A stretch of 18,453 nucleotides of DNA. It comes from JADKAC01 sp964492065. GTDB taxonomy: Bacteria; Bacteroidota; Bacteroidia; Chitinophagales; BACL12. Below, piece by piece: positions 9,201 through 15,090 of this stretch; position 1 is the first letter of the stretch; each line of letters begins with the position of its first letter. The DNA lies in the NCBI GenBank assembly GCA_964492065.1, contig CAZBHH010000036.1:1-18453 (forward strand), written 5' to 3'. Both the position numbers and the translations under genes were made by a program. Below the pieces are notes generated by a model. The model saw nothing but the letters and a program-made list of their open reading frames with translations. It was not told the DNA's origin and did not search any database.

Positions 9201-9820
9201 ATATGACAGCGGCAATGGTAATTGGCGATTACCCGATAAAGAGTGAAACATTTATTACCGATATGTTTGCCCAACACAGCGTACTCGGCGCTTTGCCACA
9301 GGGATTTGCCGAGGCTATCAGTGGTTTTTATGTAAACGGATCCATAGCCCCACTGCAATCGCTGCCGGGTATTTCCTTTGATTTTTTTATTGCCAGCGGC
9401 AATTTATCTATCCAGTACATGAGCGATTTCAGTTTCGGAATAAACTTCAATACATCCAACATTTACTATTTAGGCCAGGGAGCGAAATTTAATTTTAAAG
9501 CGGGAGCAGGTGTTAGCGCCGTTATCGGATGTGTGCATGGCGGATTCAGCACCGAATACCTGATGTATTACACCGGCGAATACAATACCGCTTCCGACGC
9601 ATTTACCCTGAAAGGCGATGCCAAGTTCGAAATCGGCGCTTCCATTGGCGTAGGATTCGGATGTTGTGAATCGGATTGCAGCGCCTGTTTTGATACTCCT
9701 TTCGGAGACTCGTGCAATAATGAAAGTATTTCTGGAAAAGCAATTTTCTCCATTCACGCCGAGATGAACAGCAACGGCGATATTACGGCGGATTGCGATA
9801 TTGAAACAATAGAATTATAA
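3257..9820 (+). CDS. Giant modular surface protein with TANFOR-like N-terminus (2187 aa)
   Basis: The signal peptide ends at about residue 26 (S-S-R-A-Q). The in-frame ATG at 3266 (MKSLKYYFG) gives a more typical signal and may be the true start. Residues about 27-165 resemble the TANFOR domain described from Tannerella forsythia: N-P-P-Y-P...Y-L, then LRGSIEGDNGI, SDMAPFF, and ALPEGNYQVCLEAYDR. Residues about 168-285 look like a fibronectin-type domain (IFSWTPA...PGKVYAFSVTASD). Two related modules follow at about 312-400 and 684-790. Carboxypeptidase-regulatory-like modules come at about 1002, 1105, 1187 and 1273, each with a G-x-V/I...A-x-V...D-x-N-G pattern. Residues about 1348-2130 are beta-rich, and the tail has a Cys cluster (C2136, C2137, C2141, C2144, C2153). 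There is no T9SS sorting domain. It is probably a cell-surface adhesin or matrix fibre, but ligand and function are unknown. The TANFOR call is from memory of the family. Confidence 0.75.
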   Translation: MRIMKSLKYYFGVLIFTCIALSSRAQLNITILVNPPYPIHLDEYLNYGNTLIVSITNTGASAKDFYLRGSIEGDNGISLVSDPTKIPSAYLSVGAGQTKMFYGSDMAPFFSLNSTIITGIDKQLLIRNEALPEGNYQVCLEAYDRTTNTLISTFEACAFFFVKYIQPPIITSPACASTVTYTDPQTLIFSWTPAIGAPPTTLYTLKIAECIPPTRPPYDALHAATTPPLFEIQVPGYVYVYGPGQPPLEPGKVYAFSVTASDPTGQAVFINNGESEVCSFEYGAPATLPDSLFVQYYNTANDYVFPGQFSVSGKMEYFIFSENPGKFFPLANMPLELRYGDMLLESGTGKKHYKIAYNGMMVSHYGMVLANTVTASDGSFTFHFDMEDSLGLLETNATMYFVEDEELKSATGDLYRVLIVKPSDDHYCIPDYGITAEQVVADSILQIGNLQSRVRDFSLDYTFKASKKEQLLTFNVWGFPSSENAVFDPNTLILLTETMSDNTMTDNATDFYSGIQNIENNGIVSGGAALSWQDQNYIVSEMADFSSWIDPLEEAEYIVDVYRINNTAHLPPEEGNIGEQTMGIDGRLHIFHGVTSQQSIRIDGLVKNTSPADVYILEVTPVDTSIGKSKLTYQFQFPYEANYTVTPQWTTSDIASFNSGYISPVVPFESISSTLTGSTTIIRGTLQYIFADPGEYEKYPLKNHTVKLVKQYGIDKGYGEIEYIPYKGSADKYMIDNLGTIATATTDDNGNFVFSFSNYTQLGLIAENAEFTVLDRDYYDQYFNDNNQDYGKDEGAYPPHQYSGALYCFVRVMTESEYYTNQDRVIDLHVGEAKQLEQPIICKVRSYSLTATLTGTGEDGEYNPDKLRGMVVNLWRIERPKDVPPNEGTFTSPYRFFQYTIVGQDTTDANGVVTFKRLVKNFGNNDTYFISAYSSGDPSVNPMLHNYSLWIEDFHWNNTPYGSNKPVSPSEAYTPDRAIWSKDYIYANVMADYEAQPLQPKLTGSVHRSDDVTTPVKDAAVSLSITEPYPLHVVSKVSSDDNGWYRISNYPVMYAGSSLLPGDLILSANKPGYNIYLAPDLMPKLKMGQQGMFNFNMTPGAELKGRIVDEAGNPVQAMVTIGDGADLLTGANGEFQGAALSYQNQAIFVDPLDDAYQPASVTKYVNTWGIYNAGDIEVVKIQHHMQFTVFEKGTTKPVANADVEIYGTGISGKTDNNGTIAFAFENTSVEFQINVSGPGGEEWFNQTVYVENTVSVSYDYYTLYLEPATQVQGHVYANGLPLKDAKVFLDMAGYNTHAFTDANGLYVLHNVPRREALMLKAVKSVSDKVGDSITINTTLVNNQVDFHLTVFSEIDISTLWGFPIEVEHLNIKNGRVQITGSFVNLPANGHFALSANTDKLHFDNIPIKAGSIKNANNIGYAVPDGIDKITFTNHLTAELKLFDTYLVDVGTGSDPVAIAHAGGDFGALKGIAVCKALNFAESTLHLENAEGIYLNAPGETDNAKKMQLTLLTTTGNNPYPVTAYPVSDNSGSDNAYQLFGATLTASPATSSVTAEKVSLDSYIHTAISSISPQDINVHLGAIQLPPGNSGTMPAVDGTKQIVLKMNKWELTSSDWTFDALGLVLHTGHLNAEGLIVPFNAPIYVKYSVLQFATMGTFDLANIQLPGNVQLTITGNNQFGYDGQNWQLSFTSAGLNAAGYITGLAGMNPGTQFTFDQIWLKNNGDKLYQMRSTATDVFGFAEFTTNPGPLGVTSSSITFNGGLDLHIPLLDVQQTSLTYTLSGNTLTGPSVNQFNFTINTNGVIAQFQQPDKQFTGGAFTCTGTVSESGVFSHNVNLVKNAASCSITVLPGQEFSISPTKGSKLKDITGSMTAVSDISWNNYTFTGTVWGLPGASGTFTCEVFADIVVNSGEISISNINTPFGDFSLVYNVDAKELTGTLNYPGQISAGLVSIGPISAQIKIGSKGWYFASVSDVNPLNVPINMTAAMVIGDYPIKSETFITDMFAQHSVLGALPQGFAEAISGFYVNGSIAPLQSLPGISFDFFIASGNLSIQYMSDFSFGINFNTSNIYYLGQGAKFNFKAGAGVSAVIGCVHGGFSTEYLMYYTGEYNTASDAFTLKGDAKFEIGASIGVGFGCCESDCSACFDTPFGDSCNNESISGKAIFSIHAEMNSNGDITADCDIETIEL

Positions 9821-9823
9821 GTT

Positions 9824-11803
9824 ATGAACCGGAATCTATCACTGCTGCTTGTCATTGCATTTGCCTGCCGGTTGCAAGCGCAAATAACCAATGCTCCACT
9901 GGCGCATGCGGGGAATAATGGCATTTTTATCAACCTGGCGTATGACTATCCGCCTGCGATGGAAAGCCCTGCAAATGGCTTCTTAATAGAGCGCAAACCT
10001 TCGGGTAGCGAAGAATGGGAAATGCTGATACGTTTTACGGTGCCCGATACACGGGAAGAGTTTCTGGCAAACCTCACCAAAGCCAATACCGTTATTCCCG
10101 ATTACCTCGAAAAGAATCTTGTGCCTTACGACGCCATTTGGGATGCTATAGAAAAAAACGGATCGCTGGATTCGGTTCCACTGTGGCGCAATGCGCTGTT
10201 AATCCGCCTGGCTTTGGGCATGTGTGCCTTCGACGGCACCGCACCCGCTAACACGGCCATGATATACCGGATAAGTAAAATAGCCAATACAGGCAATGTG
10301 GCTGTTTATGCGGTAACCGCCCCCGTATCTTTTCCAGGCGTCTTAGATTTCCCTGCGCCGGAATGGCATTCCACCATTCAAAATGCAGTCAATATACAGA
10401 TGTATTTCACAAGCCCGGATAAACAATTACCACCCGATTACCGGGTGATGCGCAGCGAAAATTTCGACGGGCCTTATTTTGCCATCCATTGCAGTAAATT
10501 CACTCAGCAAAACGACACTGTAAGCACATTTGCATTTTCTGATAACGCAGTGTCGGCAAATCATCTGTATTACTACAAAGTGGCAGCTATGGATGCTTAT
10601 GGCGCACTAGCGGCATTTTCAAAACCCGTTGCCGCTGCGGCGTTTGATTCCAAACAAATATCGCTGCCATACAATTTGCATGTGGAGAAAGTAGATGGCG
10701 CCAGCGGTTTGCGCATCAGTTGGGATATTCGGAATATCCAAAACATAACCGGCTACGAAATCTACAGGTCGAATTCGGATAAAGGGCCTTTTACCCGCAT
10801 AGGATTTGCCTCTGCCATGGATACCTCGTTTTTCGATTCCTATGCCGAGCCGCTTATCACCTATTACTATTATTTGCAAACAATCGACAGGCTGGGTAAT
10901 CAACTGTCGCCGTCACCGCATATCCCCGGCATTTACAGGTCGGGGAATAAGCCGTCGCCGCCACAACTGACAGCTACCGGCGTTGAAAACGGCGTAGAGA
11001 TAGTATTGCGGCTGCATATGGAACACATCCGCGGTTTCCGGCTGTATCGCAGTACAGTTGATGATTCCACACTAATACTTATCAGCGAGTTGATCCCCTA
11101 CGACACAAGCGGTGAAACACATTTCACCGACACCGGTCCGCAACTGAACGGCTATACATTTTATAATTACGTCGCCCGCTCCGAAAGCGGCAGCTATGTA
11201 TTGAGCGACATGTCTGAACCTGCAGTTGCAAGGCCATTAATACAAACGTTTCCGGGTACTCCTCTGAACCTTAATGTGAGTGTGTACGACGCATTCAATG
11301 TAGTCAGTTGGTCGCATGCTGACGAAAGGTATATCGCTTCAAATGACGTGTTCAGGGCGGAATCCGGCAGCGATGATTTTTCGAAAATCGGAACTGTGAA
11401 AAACAACCGCTTTGTGGATACGACCGCCATTGCGAGCAAAGCATATACCTACCGCATTATAACCTACGACGTGTTTGGCGGCGCATCGCAACCAGCATCT
11501 TTTACGACAGAAGCACAATCCGGAATGCATGCGTATCCCCCGCCGGCTCTAATTGCCTATACTGCCGGCGGCAAAGTAATACTCGAATGGAATACGGCAC
11601 AACCGCAATCGGATTTCGATATCCGCATTTACAGGCGCTCGGGTAATAACTCGCCCAAACTTATGGCCACAGTCAGGGCGTCATCAGGCCGTTGGGAAGA
11701 AATTCCACCGGATGCCGGCACACTCTACTTTTATTCAATTGCAACTGTAATTGAAGGCAGTGAAGGGAAAAAATCGGAGGAAATAGGCTTGAAAATGAAA
11801 TGA
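9824..11803 (+). CDS. Secreted protein with multiple fibronectin type III domains
   Basis: This 659-residue protein has a signal peptide (residues 1-20, cleavage after R-L-Q-A before Q). An N-terminal domain of about 150 residues comes first, then five fibronectin type III-like repeats at roughly 175-275, 281-375, 380-470, 478-565 and 571-658. Each shows the expected pattern: an early strand with L-x-W or V-x-W (ISWDIRN, VVSWSHAD, ILEWNTAQ), a Y-E-I-Y-R-S type strand, and a late Y-x-Y-x-x-x-x-x-D/E strand (YYYKVAAMDAYG, YTYRIITYDVFGG). Such domains mediate extracellular protein-protein or carbohydrate contact. It starts 3 nt after the stop of the giant gene, so it is part of the same operon and probably the same surface complex. 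No T9SS sorting domain, lipobox or membrane anchor is seen, so its retention may depend on the barrel or the giant protein. Confidence 0.8.
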   Translation: MNRNLSLLLVIAFACRLQAQITNAPLAHAGNNGIFINLAYDYPPAMESPANGFLIERKPSGSEEWEMLIRFTVPDTREEFLANLTKANTVIPDYLEKNLVPYDAIWDAIEKNGSLDSVPLWRNALLIRLALGMCAFDGTAPANTAMIYRISKIANTGNVAVYAVTAPVSFPGVLDFPAPEWHSTIQNAVNIQMYFTSPDKQLPPDYRVMRSENFDGPYFAIHCSKFTQQNDTVSTFAFSDNAVSANHLYYYKVAAMDAYGALAAFSKPVAAAAFDSKQISLPYNLHVEKVDGASGLRISWDIRNIQNITGYEIYRSNSDKGPFTRIGFASAMDTSFFDSYAEPLITYYYYLQTIDRLGNQLSPSPHIPGIYRSGNKPSPPQLTATGVENGVEIVLRLHMEHIRGFRLYRSTVDDSTLILISELIPYDTSGETHFTDTGPQLNGYTFYNYVARSESGSYVLSDMSEPAVARPLIQTFPGTPLNLNVSVYDAFNVVSWSHADERYIASNDVFRAESGSDDFSKIGTVKNNRFVDTTAIASKAYTYRIITYDVFGGASQPASFTTEAQSGMHAYPPPALIAYTAGGKVILEWNTAQPQSDFDIRIYRRSGNNSPKLMATVRASSGRWEEIPPDAGTLYFYSIATVIEGSEGKKSEEIGLKMK

Positions 11804-12039
11804 CTCTTTATTTTACCGAAAATATTTTTTCATCTCGTAACAGCCGTTAAATAGTAAAAAATAACAATCTCCTACTTAAAATAAACATTTAAGAATACTT
11901 GCTTCTTTAAAATAAATTATCTAAACTTGTTCACAAGAAGAACTCTATGTCATTTAATATTGTAAATACCCCCCCCCGCAATCCCATTGCAACGAACTGA
12001 ATTTTCACTCCTATTGTAAATCTCTGCACCCGCCCTGAG

Positions 12040-12063
12040 ACTGTACATATAGACATATACAGT
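12040..12063. repeat. Imperfect inverted repeat in repeat copy 1
   Basis: ACTGTACAT (12040-12048) and ATATACAGT (12055-12063) pair over 9 bp with one mismatch around a 6-nt loop. The same element is present unchanged at 16865-16888 in copy 2. It could be an operator or an RNA hairpin, but its conservation is not independent evidence because the whole core of the repeat is identical. Confidence 0.3.
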
Positions 12064-12097
12064 TTAATAAGTATTTATAATTTTTAAATTCAATAAT

Positions 12098-12262
12098 ATG
12101 AAAAATATTTTTTTATGATTTGAATGATCTCTGTATTGAGTAGCTGTGAAAAGGCGTTTACTGCAATTATCTCAGATGATTGACCCACTGAATAAACGCA
12201 GGCGACGAGGCCGTGGCCCGGATAAATTTTTTAATCACGAACCTGAGAATAAACCAAATTAA
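12098..12262 (+). pseudogene. Remnant of a small lipoprotein gene inside repeat copy 1
   Basis: ATG 12098 reads MKNIFL and stops at TGA. The -1 frame reads, after a further TGA, M-ISVLSSCEKAFTAIISDD and stops at 12181-12183. The original frame then reads DPLNKRRRRGRGPDKFF...ENKPN to TAA 12260-12262. Spliced across these frames the product would be about 55 residues with a basic-hydrophobic signal, an L-S-S-C lipobox and an Arg-rich stretch, as in many tiny Bacteroidota lipoproteins. At least two frame changes and one stop break it. I infer a dead gene; chance assembly of short open stretches is the alternative. Confidence 0.35.
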
Positions 12263-12402
12263 ATGCTTATTAATGGCTAAAAAAGTGTCGGAAAAAGGAA
12301 TTCTCAAGATGCTTATCTGCTTTTAAATTAGTTAATTATTTTATACAATCGATATAACTATATTAAAAAGATTTCTTAAATTTCTGAAATAATCAGCAAA
12401 AC

Positions 12403-13335
12403 ATGAAAAGATTTATCCTTCTTTGTGCACTTTTATTCACCGGCCTGTCTATCTACAGCCAAACAAATGAATTTGCTCCGGTTGGGGCGAAATGGTGGTA
12501 TGATTTTGACGGTGGATTACCATTTGAGACTCCCTCAGGTTACTATTCTATAGAGTGTGTTAAGGATACAGTATATAATGATATTGCCTGTAAGTATTTA
12601 AAGAGTTACTCCGTTATTGATGGAGCTACTATAGATAATGAGGACTTCTTCTTATATCAAAATGAGGACACAATATTCTACCTGATAGATACTTTGTTAG
12701 GCGATAAAAATGATACAGCATTCAAAGTGTTATATATTTTCAACGCTGAAATTGAGGCTACCTGGCCAGTTGGTTATGGTGATTATACAGGTGTAAGTAT
12801 GGCAACGCCCTGCATGGATGATGAAGCTAATTATTTGGTTGTAGATGCTTATAGTTTTGAAACTATTAACGGAGTTGAATTAAAAAAGATATCCTACCAT
12901 ACTGATTTTTCTGAATCAGACTCATATTGGGTAATGGAAGGAAATGCTTATGAAATATTTGGTAGTACTTCGTATTTATTACCATTACCACTGCTCTGCC
13001 TTACTGAAGATTATTACCCTAGCAAACTACGGTGTTATGAAGATAAAAATATTGGCTTGGTAAAATTAACAGAAGAAGATTATTGTGAAGTGATAACTAG
13101 TGTTACAGATGAAAGTATGGATTTCAAAGTTTATCCATATAATAATGGCGTTCAGATAAAAACGGCTTATCAGGAGTATTTAACCTATATTTATAATCTT
13201 CAAGGACAACTTATCTACTCGAATAATCATGCAAATTCTACATTTATTAACCTGGATGGATTTAGCGCCGGACTCTATATCATTTATATCAATTTTCAAT
13301 CACATTCATCAACCTTTAAGTTTGAATTGCTATGA
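12403..13335 (+). CDS. Secreted T9SS cargo-like protein with 'APVGAKWWY' N-terminus, paralogue A
   Basis: This 310-residue protein has a signal peptide at residues 1-19 (cleavage S-I-Y-S before Q20). The mature protein opens NEFAPVGAKWWY, a start seen on many T9SS-exported Bacteroidota proteins. The middle has no recognisable enzyme motif. Residues about 237-310 look like a divergent T9SS type A sorting domain: F-K-V-Y-P-Y in place of the usual Y-P-N-P, then a strand (VQIKTAYQE), YIYNLQGQLIYS, LDGFSAGLYIIYI and a final FKFELL. This should take the protein through the T9SS to the cell surface or medium. The first 33 residues and the upstream DNA are shared with the gene at 17229, while the rest is unrelated at sequence level. 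Its stop overlaps the next start by 4 nt (ATGA), implying translational coupling with the metalloprotease. Confidence 0.75.
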   Translation: MKRFILLCALLFTGLSIYSQTNEFAPVGAKWWYDFDGGLPFETPSGYYSIECVKDTVYNDIACKYLKSYSVIDGATIDNEDFFLYQNEDTIFYLIDTLLGDKNDTAFKVLYIFNAEIEATWPVGYGDYTGVSMATPCMDDEANYLVVDAYSFETINGVELKKISYHTDFSESDSYWVMEGNAYEIFGSTSYLLPLPLLCLTEDYYPSKLRCYEDKNIGLVKLTEEDYCEVITSVTDESMDFKVYPYNNGVQIKTAYQEYLTYIYNLQGQLIYSNNHANSTFINLDGFSAGLYIIYINFQSHSSTFKFELL

Positions 13336-15068
13336 AAATTAAGATTTTCCATGTGTTGATATACATCACCATCTTCGGAATAGCTCAAAGTCAAAATGTT
13401 GAATGTTTCACTGATTATTCAGGAACAAGTTCTCTTCTGTCGGGTTCTTGTGACGAAACAATTAATTATAGCACATCGGAGGAATATCCGCAACACTTTC
13501 CAATTTATTATATCAGAGTCAATATTCACTTTATGTTAAAAGAGGTACCAACTAATCCTTTAAATTTTACCGAAACAAATGATGGAAATTACCCTACACC
13601 AAGTACAGCAATAAATGGTTATAGTTATGCCCTTGAATTGATTGAGGAGGCTAATCTTATTTTATCAATGAATCAGGAAATGAATTTACCATGTCCTAAT
13701 AGCACTCCTAATGTTAATAGTAGATATCGTTATATTATTGCTGGTGATGCAAATCCAGATATCCCCGGTGCTGATGGGGTATACTTTCACAGGGATGACG
13801 ATTTTTATTGGTTTGATTATAATGATCCTTCTTTATATGGAACTAACAATTCTGCGGATGTCCTACTCCCAGAATCTCCTTTAGGGTTTGGAATAAATAT
13901 CAGTTCTGAGATAAATATTTTCTTTCAGGAAAGAGATGTACCGGACGCGGACAAACACGTAACCGGTTTTGCAGACTTTCCTCCAATGTATTCTTCAACT
14001 AGTCAAAACAAACCATTTGTAATTCTTGGAAATGCTTGGTACAAATATAAAATAAGTGGTTCTATTATAGACTATTCAAAAATATTAAACCACGAAATAG
14101 GACATGTTCTGTCTCTAACACATACGTGGTCTGGTGATGCTTGTTCTGATACCCCAAATAACAACAATTGTTGGTCTTTGGATTTATCTGATCCAAACTG
14201 TGATGAAGATTGTGAAATATCAAACAATATTATGGATTATAATGTAGAAAATTCAGCTTTGACTCCTTGTCAAATTGGAAGAGCGCAATATTGGCTTATG
14301 AATGAGCCCGTTTTCAATTATTTATTAGATGATTACTGTAACCAAGTAGACGTGGATGTAATAGTTAATGCACCCGGTCAGAGTATTATATGGGAGAACA
14401 AGCGTTTGATGAAAGGCAATGTTATAATTAAAACAGGTACAACTTTAACAGTAAAATGTGTTCTCGGCATGCCTGATGATGCAAAAATTGTAGTAGAAAG
14501 AGGGGCTCGTTTGGTAATCGATGGAGGAATAGTGACGTCAAATTGCGGAGAGCTTTGGCAGGGCATTGAAGTGTACGGTGCCGGAAATTACGTTCCCCAT
14601 CCAACCCGCAATGAAATTATTCTCGGCACGCACCCCATGACCTCCTGGTCGCATGGCGTTGTGTACATTAAAAACGGATGCACCATTGAATATGCCCGCA
14701 ATGGCATTACCACGAGCAAATATGATGAATACTATAACACCGCATACTACGGTGGCGTTATTCTGGCCACCGATGCAAACTTTATCAATAACAGGCGCAG
14801 TGTTGAGTTTATGCAGTATAATTACAATAATATGCTCGGCGCTGATGATAATGTGAGTGAATTTAAAGATTGCTTATTCGAGGTCAATGATGATTATCCA
14901 TGTACCGAAACTTTTTACAGCCACATCAGCATGTGGAATGTGCATGGTGTAGATTTTTTGGGAAATACGTATAAAGATTTACGTAAAGTTTGCACCAATA
15001 GCGATACAAAAGCTATCAGGTATTTATTTGATCAGGATACATTCAAACGGGGAGACGAAACAAATTGA
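13332..15068 (+). CDS. M43-like (pappalysin-type) secreted zinc metalloprotease, C-terminus apparently truncated
   Basis: This 578-residue protein has a signal peptide at about residues 1-20 (I-A-Q-S before Q21). The catalytic domain contains HEIGHVLSLTH, with predicted zinc ligands H254, H258 and H264 and catalytic E255, and a Met-turn NNIMDYN around M301; this order and spacing are those of metzincins, most like M43. The usual Gly at the eighth position of HExxHxxGxxH is Ser (S261), so activity may be altered. From about residue 342 the chain changes to a beta-helix-like region (GNVIIKTGTTLTVKC, ERGARLVIDGG, WQGIEV). In comparable proteins this is longer and ends in a T9SS sorting domain, but here it stops after KRGDETN with none. 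DNA at about 14461-14820 has 42-52 % GC in counted lines against 30-33 % around it, which suggests a mosaic gene. Confidence 0.75.
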   Translation: MKIKIFHVLIYITIFGIAQSQNVECFTDYSGTSSLLSGSCDETINYSTSEEYPQHFPIYYIRVNIHFMLKEVPTNPLNFTETNDGNYPTPSTAINGYSYALELIEEANLILSMNQEMNLPCPNSTPNVNSRYRYIIAGDANPDIPGADGVYFHRDDDFYWFDYNDPSLYGTNNSADVLLPESPLGFGINISSEINIFFQERDVPDADKHVTGFADFPPMYSSTSQNKPFVILGNAWYKYKISGSIIDYSKILNHEIGHVLSLTHTWSGDACSDTPNNNNCWSLDLSDPNCDEDCEISNNIMDYNVENSALTPCQIGRAQYWLMNEPVFNYLLDDYCNQVDVDVIVNAPGQSIIWENKRLMKGNVIIKTGTTLTVKCVLGMPDDAKIVVERGARLVIDGGIVTSNCGELWQGIEVYGAGNYVPHPTRNEIILGTHPMTSWSHGVVYIKNGCTIEYARNGITTSKYDEYYNTAYYGGVILATDANFINNRRSVEFMQYNYNNMLGADDNVSEFKDCLFEVNDDYPCTETFYSHISMWNVHGVDFLGNTYKDLRKVCTNSDTKAIRYLFDQDTFKRGDETN

Positions 15069-15078
15069 AAAAATAGTC

Positions 15079-15083
15079 AAGGA
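15079..15083 (+). promoter_or_regulatory. Shine-Dalgarno-like AAGGA upstream of the 500-aa cargo gene
   Basis: AAGGA lies 7 nt before the ATG at 15091 and supports that start. It stands out because the other genes here have no such motif. An ATG at 15087 is out of frame and does not lead into this protein. Confidence 0.35.
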
Positions 15084-15090
15084 ATAATGT

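Larger units (their letters stand above)
11838..12502 (+). repeat. Long direct repeat, copy 1 (non-coding leader plus gene start)
   Basis: This 665-bp segment is matched at 16663-17328 with about 17 substitutions and one 1-nt indel, about 97 % identity by eye. The stretch 11888-12311 (424 bp) is identical to 16713-17136. The repeat covers nearly all of the 599-bp space between the fibronectin gene and the next CDS and then continues 100 nt into that CDS, ending inside a TGGTATG. It contains a C9 tract (11969-11977), an imperfect inverted repeat (12040-12063) and a wrecked small lipoprotein-like ORF (12098-12262). Apart from these I see no gene in the intergenic part. No transposase, terminal inverted repeat or target-site duplication is visible, so it looks like a duplicated leader-plus-gene segment rather than an insertion sequence. 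Confidence 0.95.

Noticed and set aside
3335..9757. Many antisense and out-of-frame ORFs of 60-150 codons within the giant gene
   Set aside because: They lie wholly inside a strongly coding 2187-codon frame, lack signal peptides or known motifs and have Arg/Cys-rich shadow composition.
11819..11828. AAAATATTTT palindrome after the fibronectin gene as a terminator
   Set aside because: It is an AT-only self-complementary 10-mer with no loop or GC stem, not credible as a terminator.
12154..12199. GCGTTTA and TAAACGC, a 7-bp perfect inverted repeat with a 32-nt loop inside the repeat
   Set aside because: Short arms and a long loop within the dead lipoprotein ORF are within chance expectation.
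12277..12328. ATG-started 17-codon ORF (MAKKVSEKGILKML...) in the repeat
   Set aside because: Too short and with no start signal or homology cue; the copy at 17099 has a substitution that changes it without any sign of constraint.
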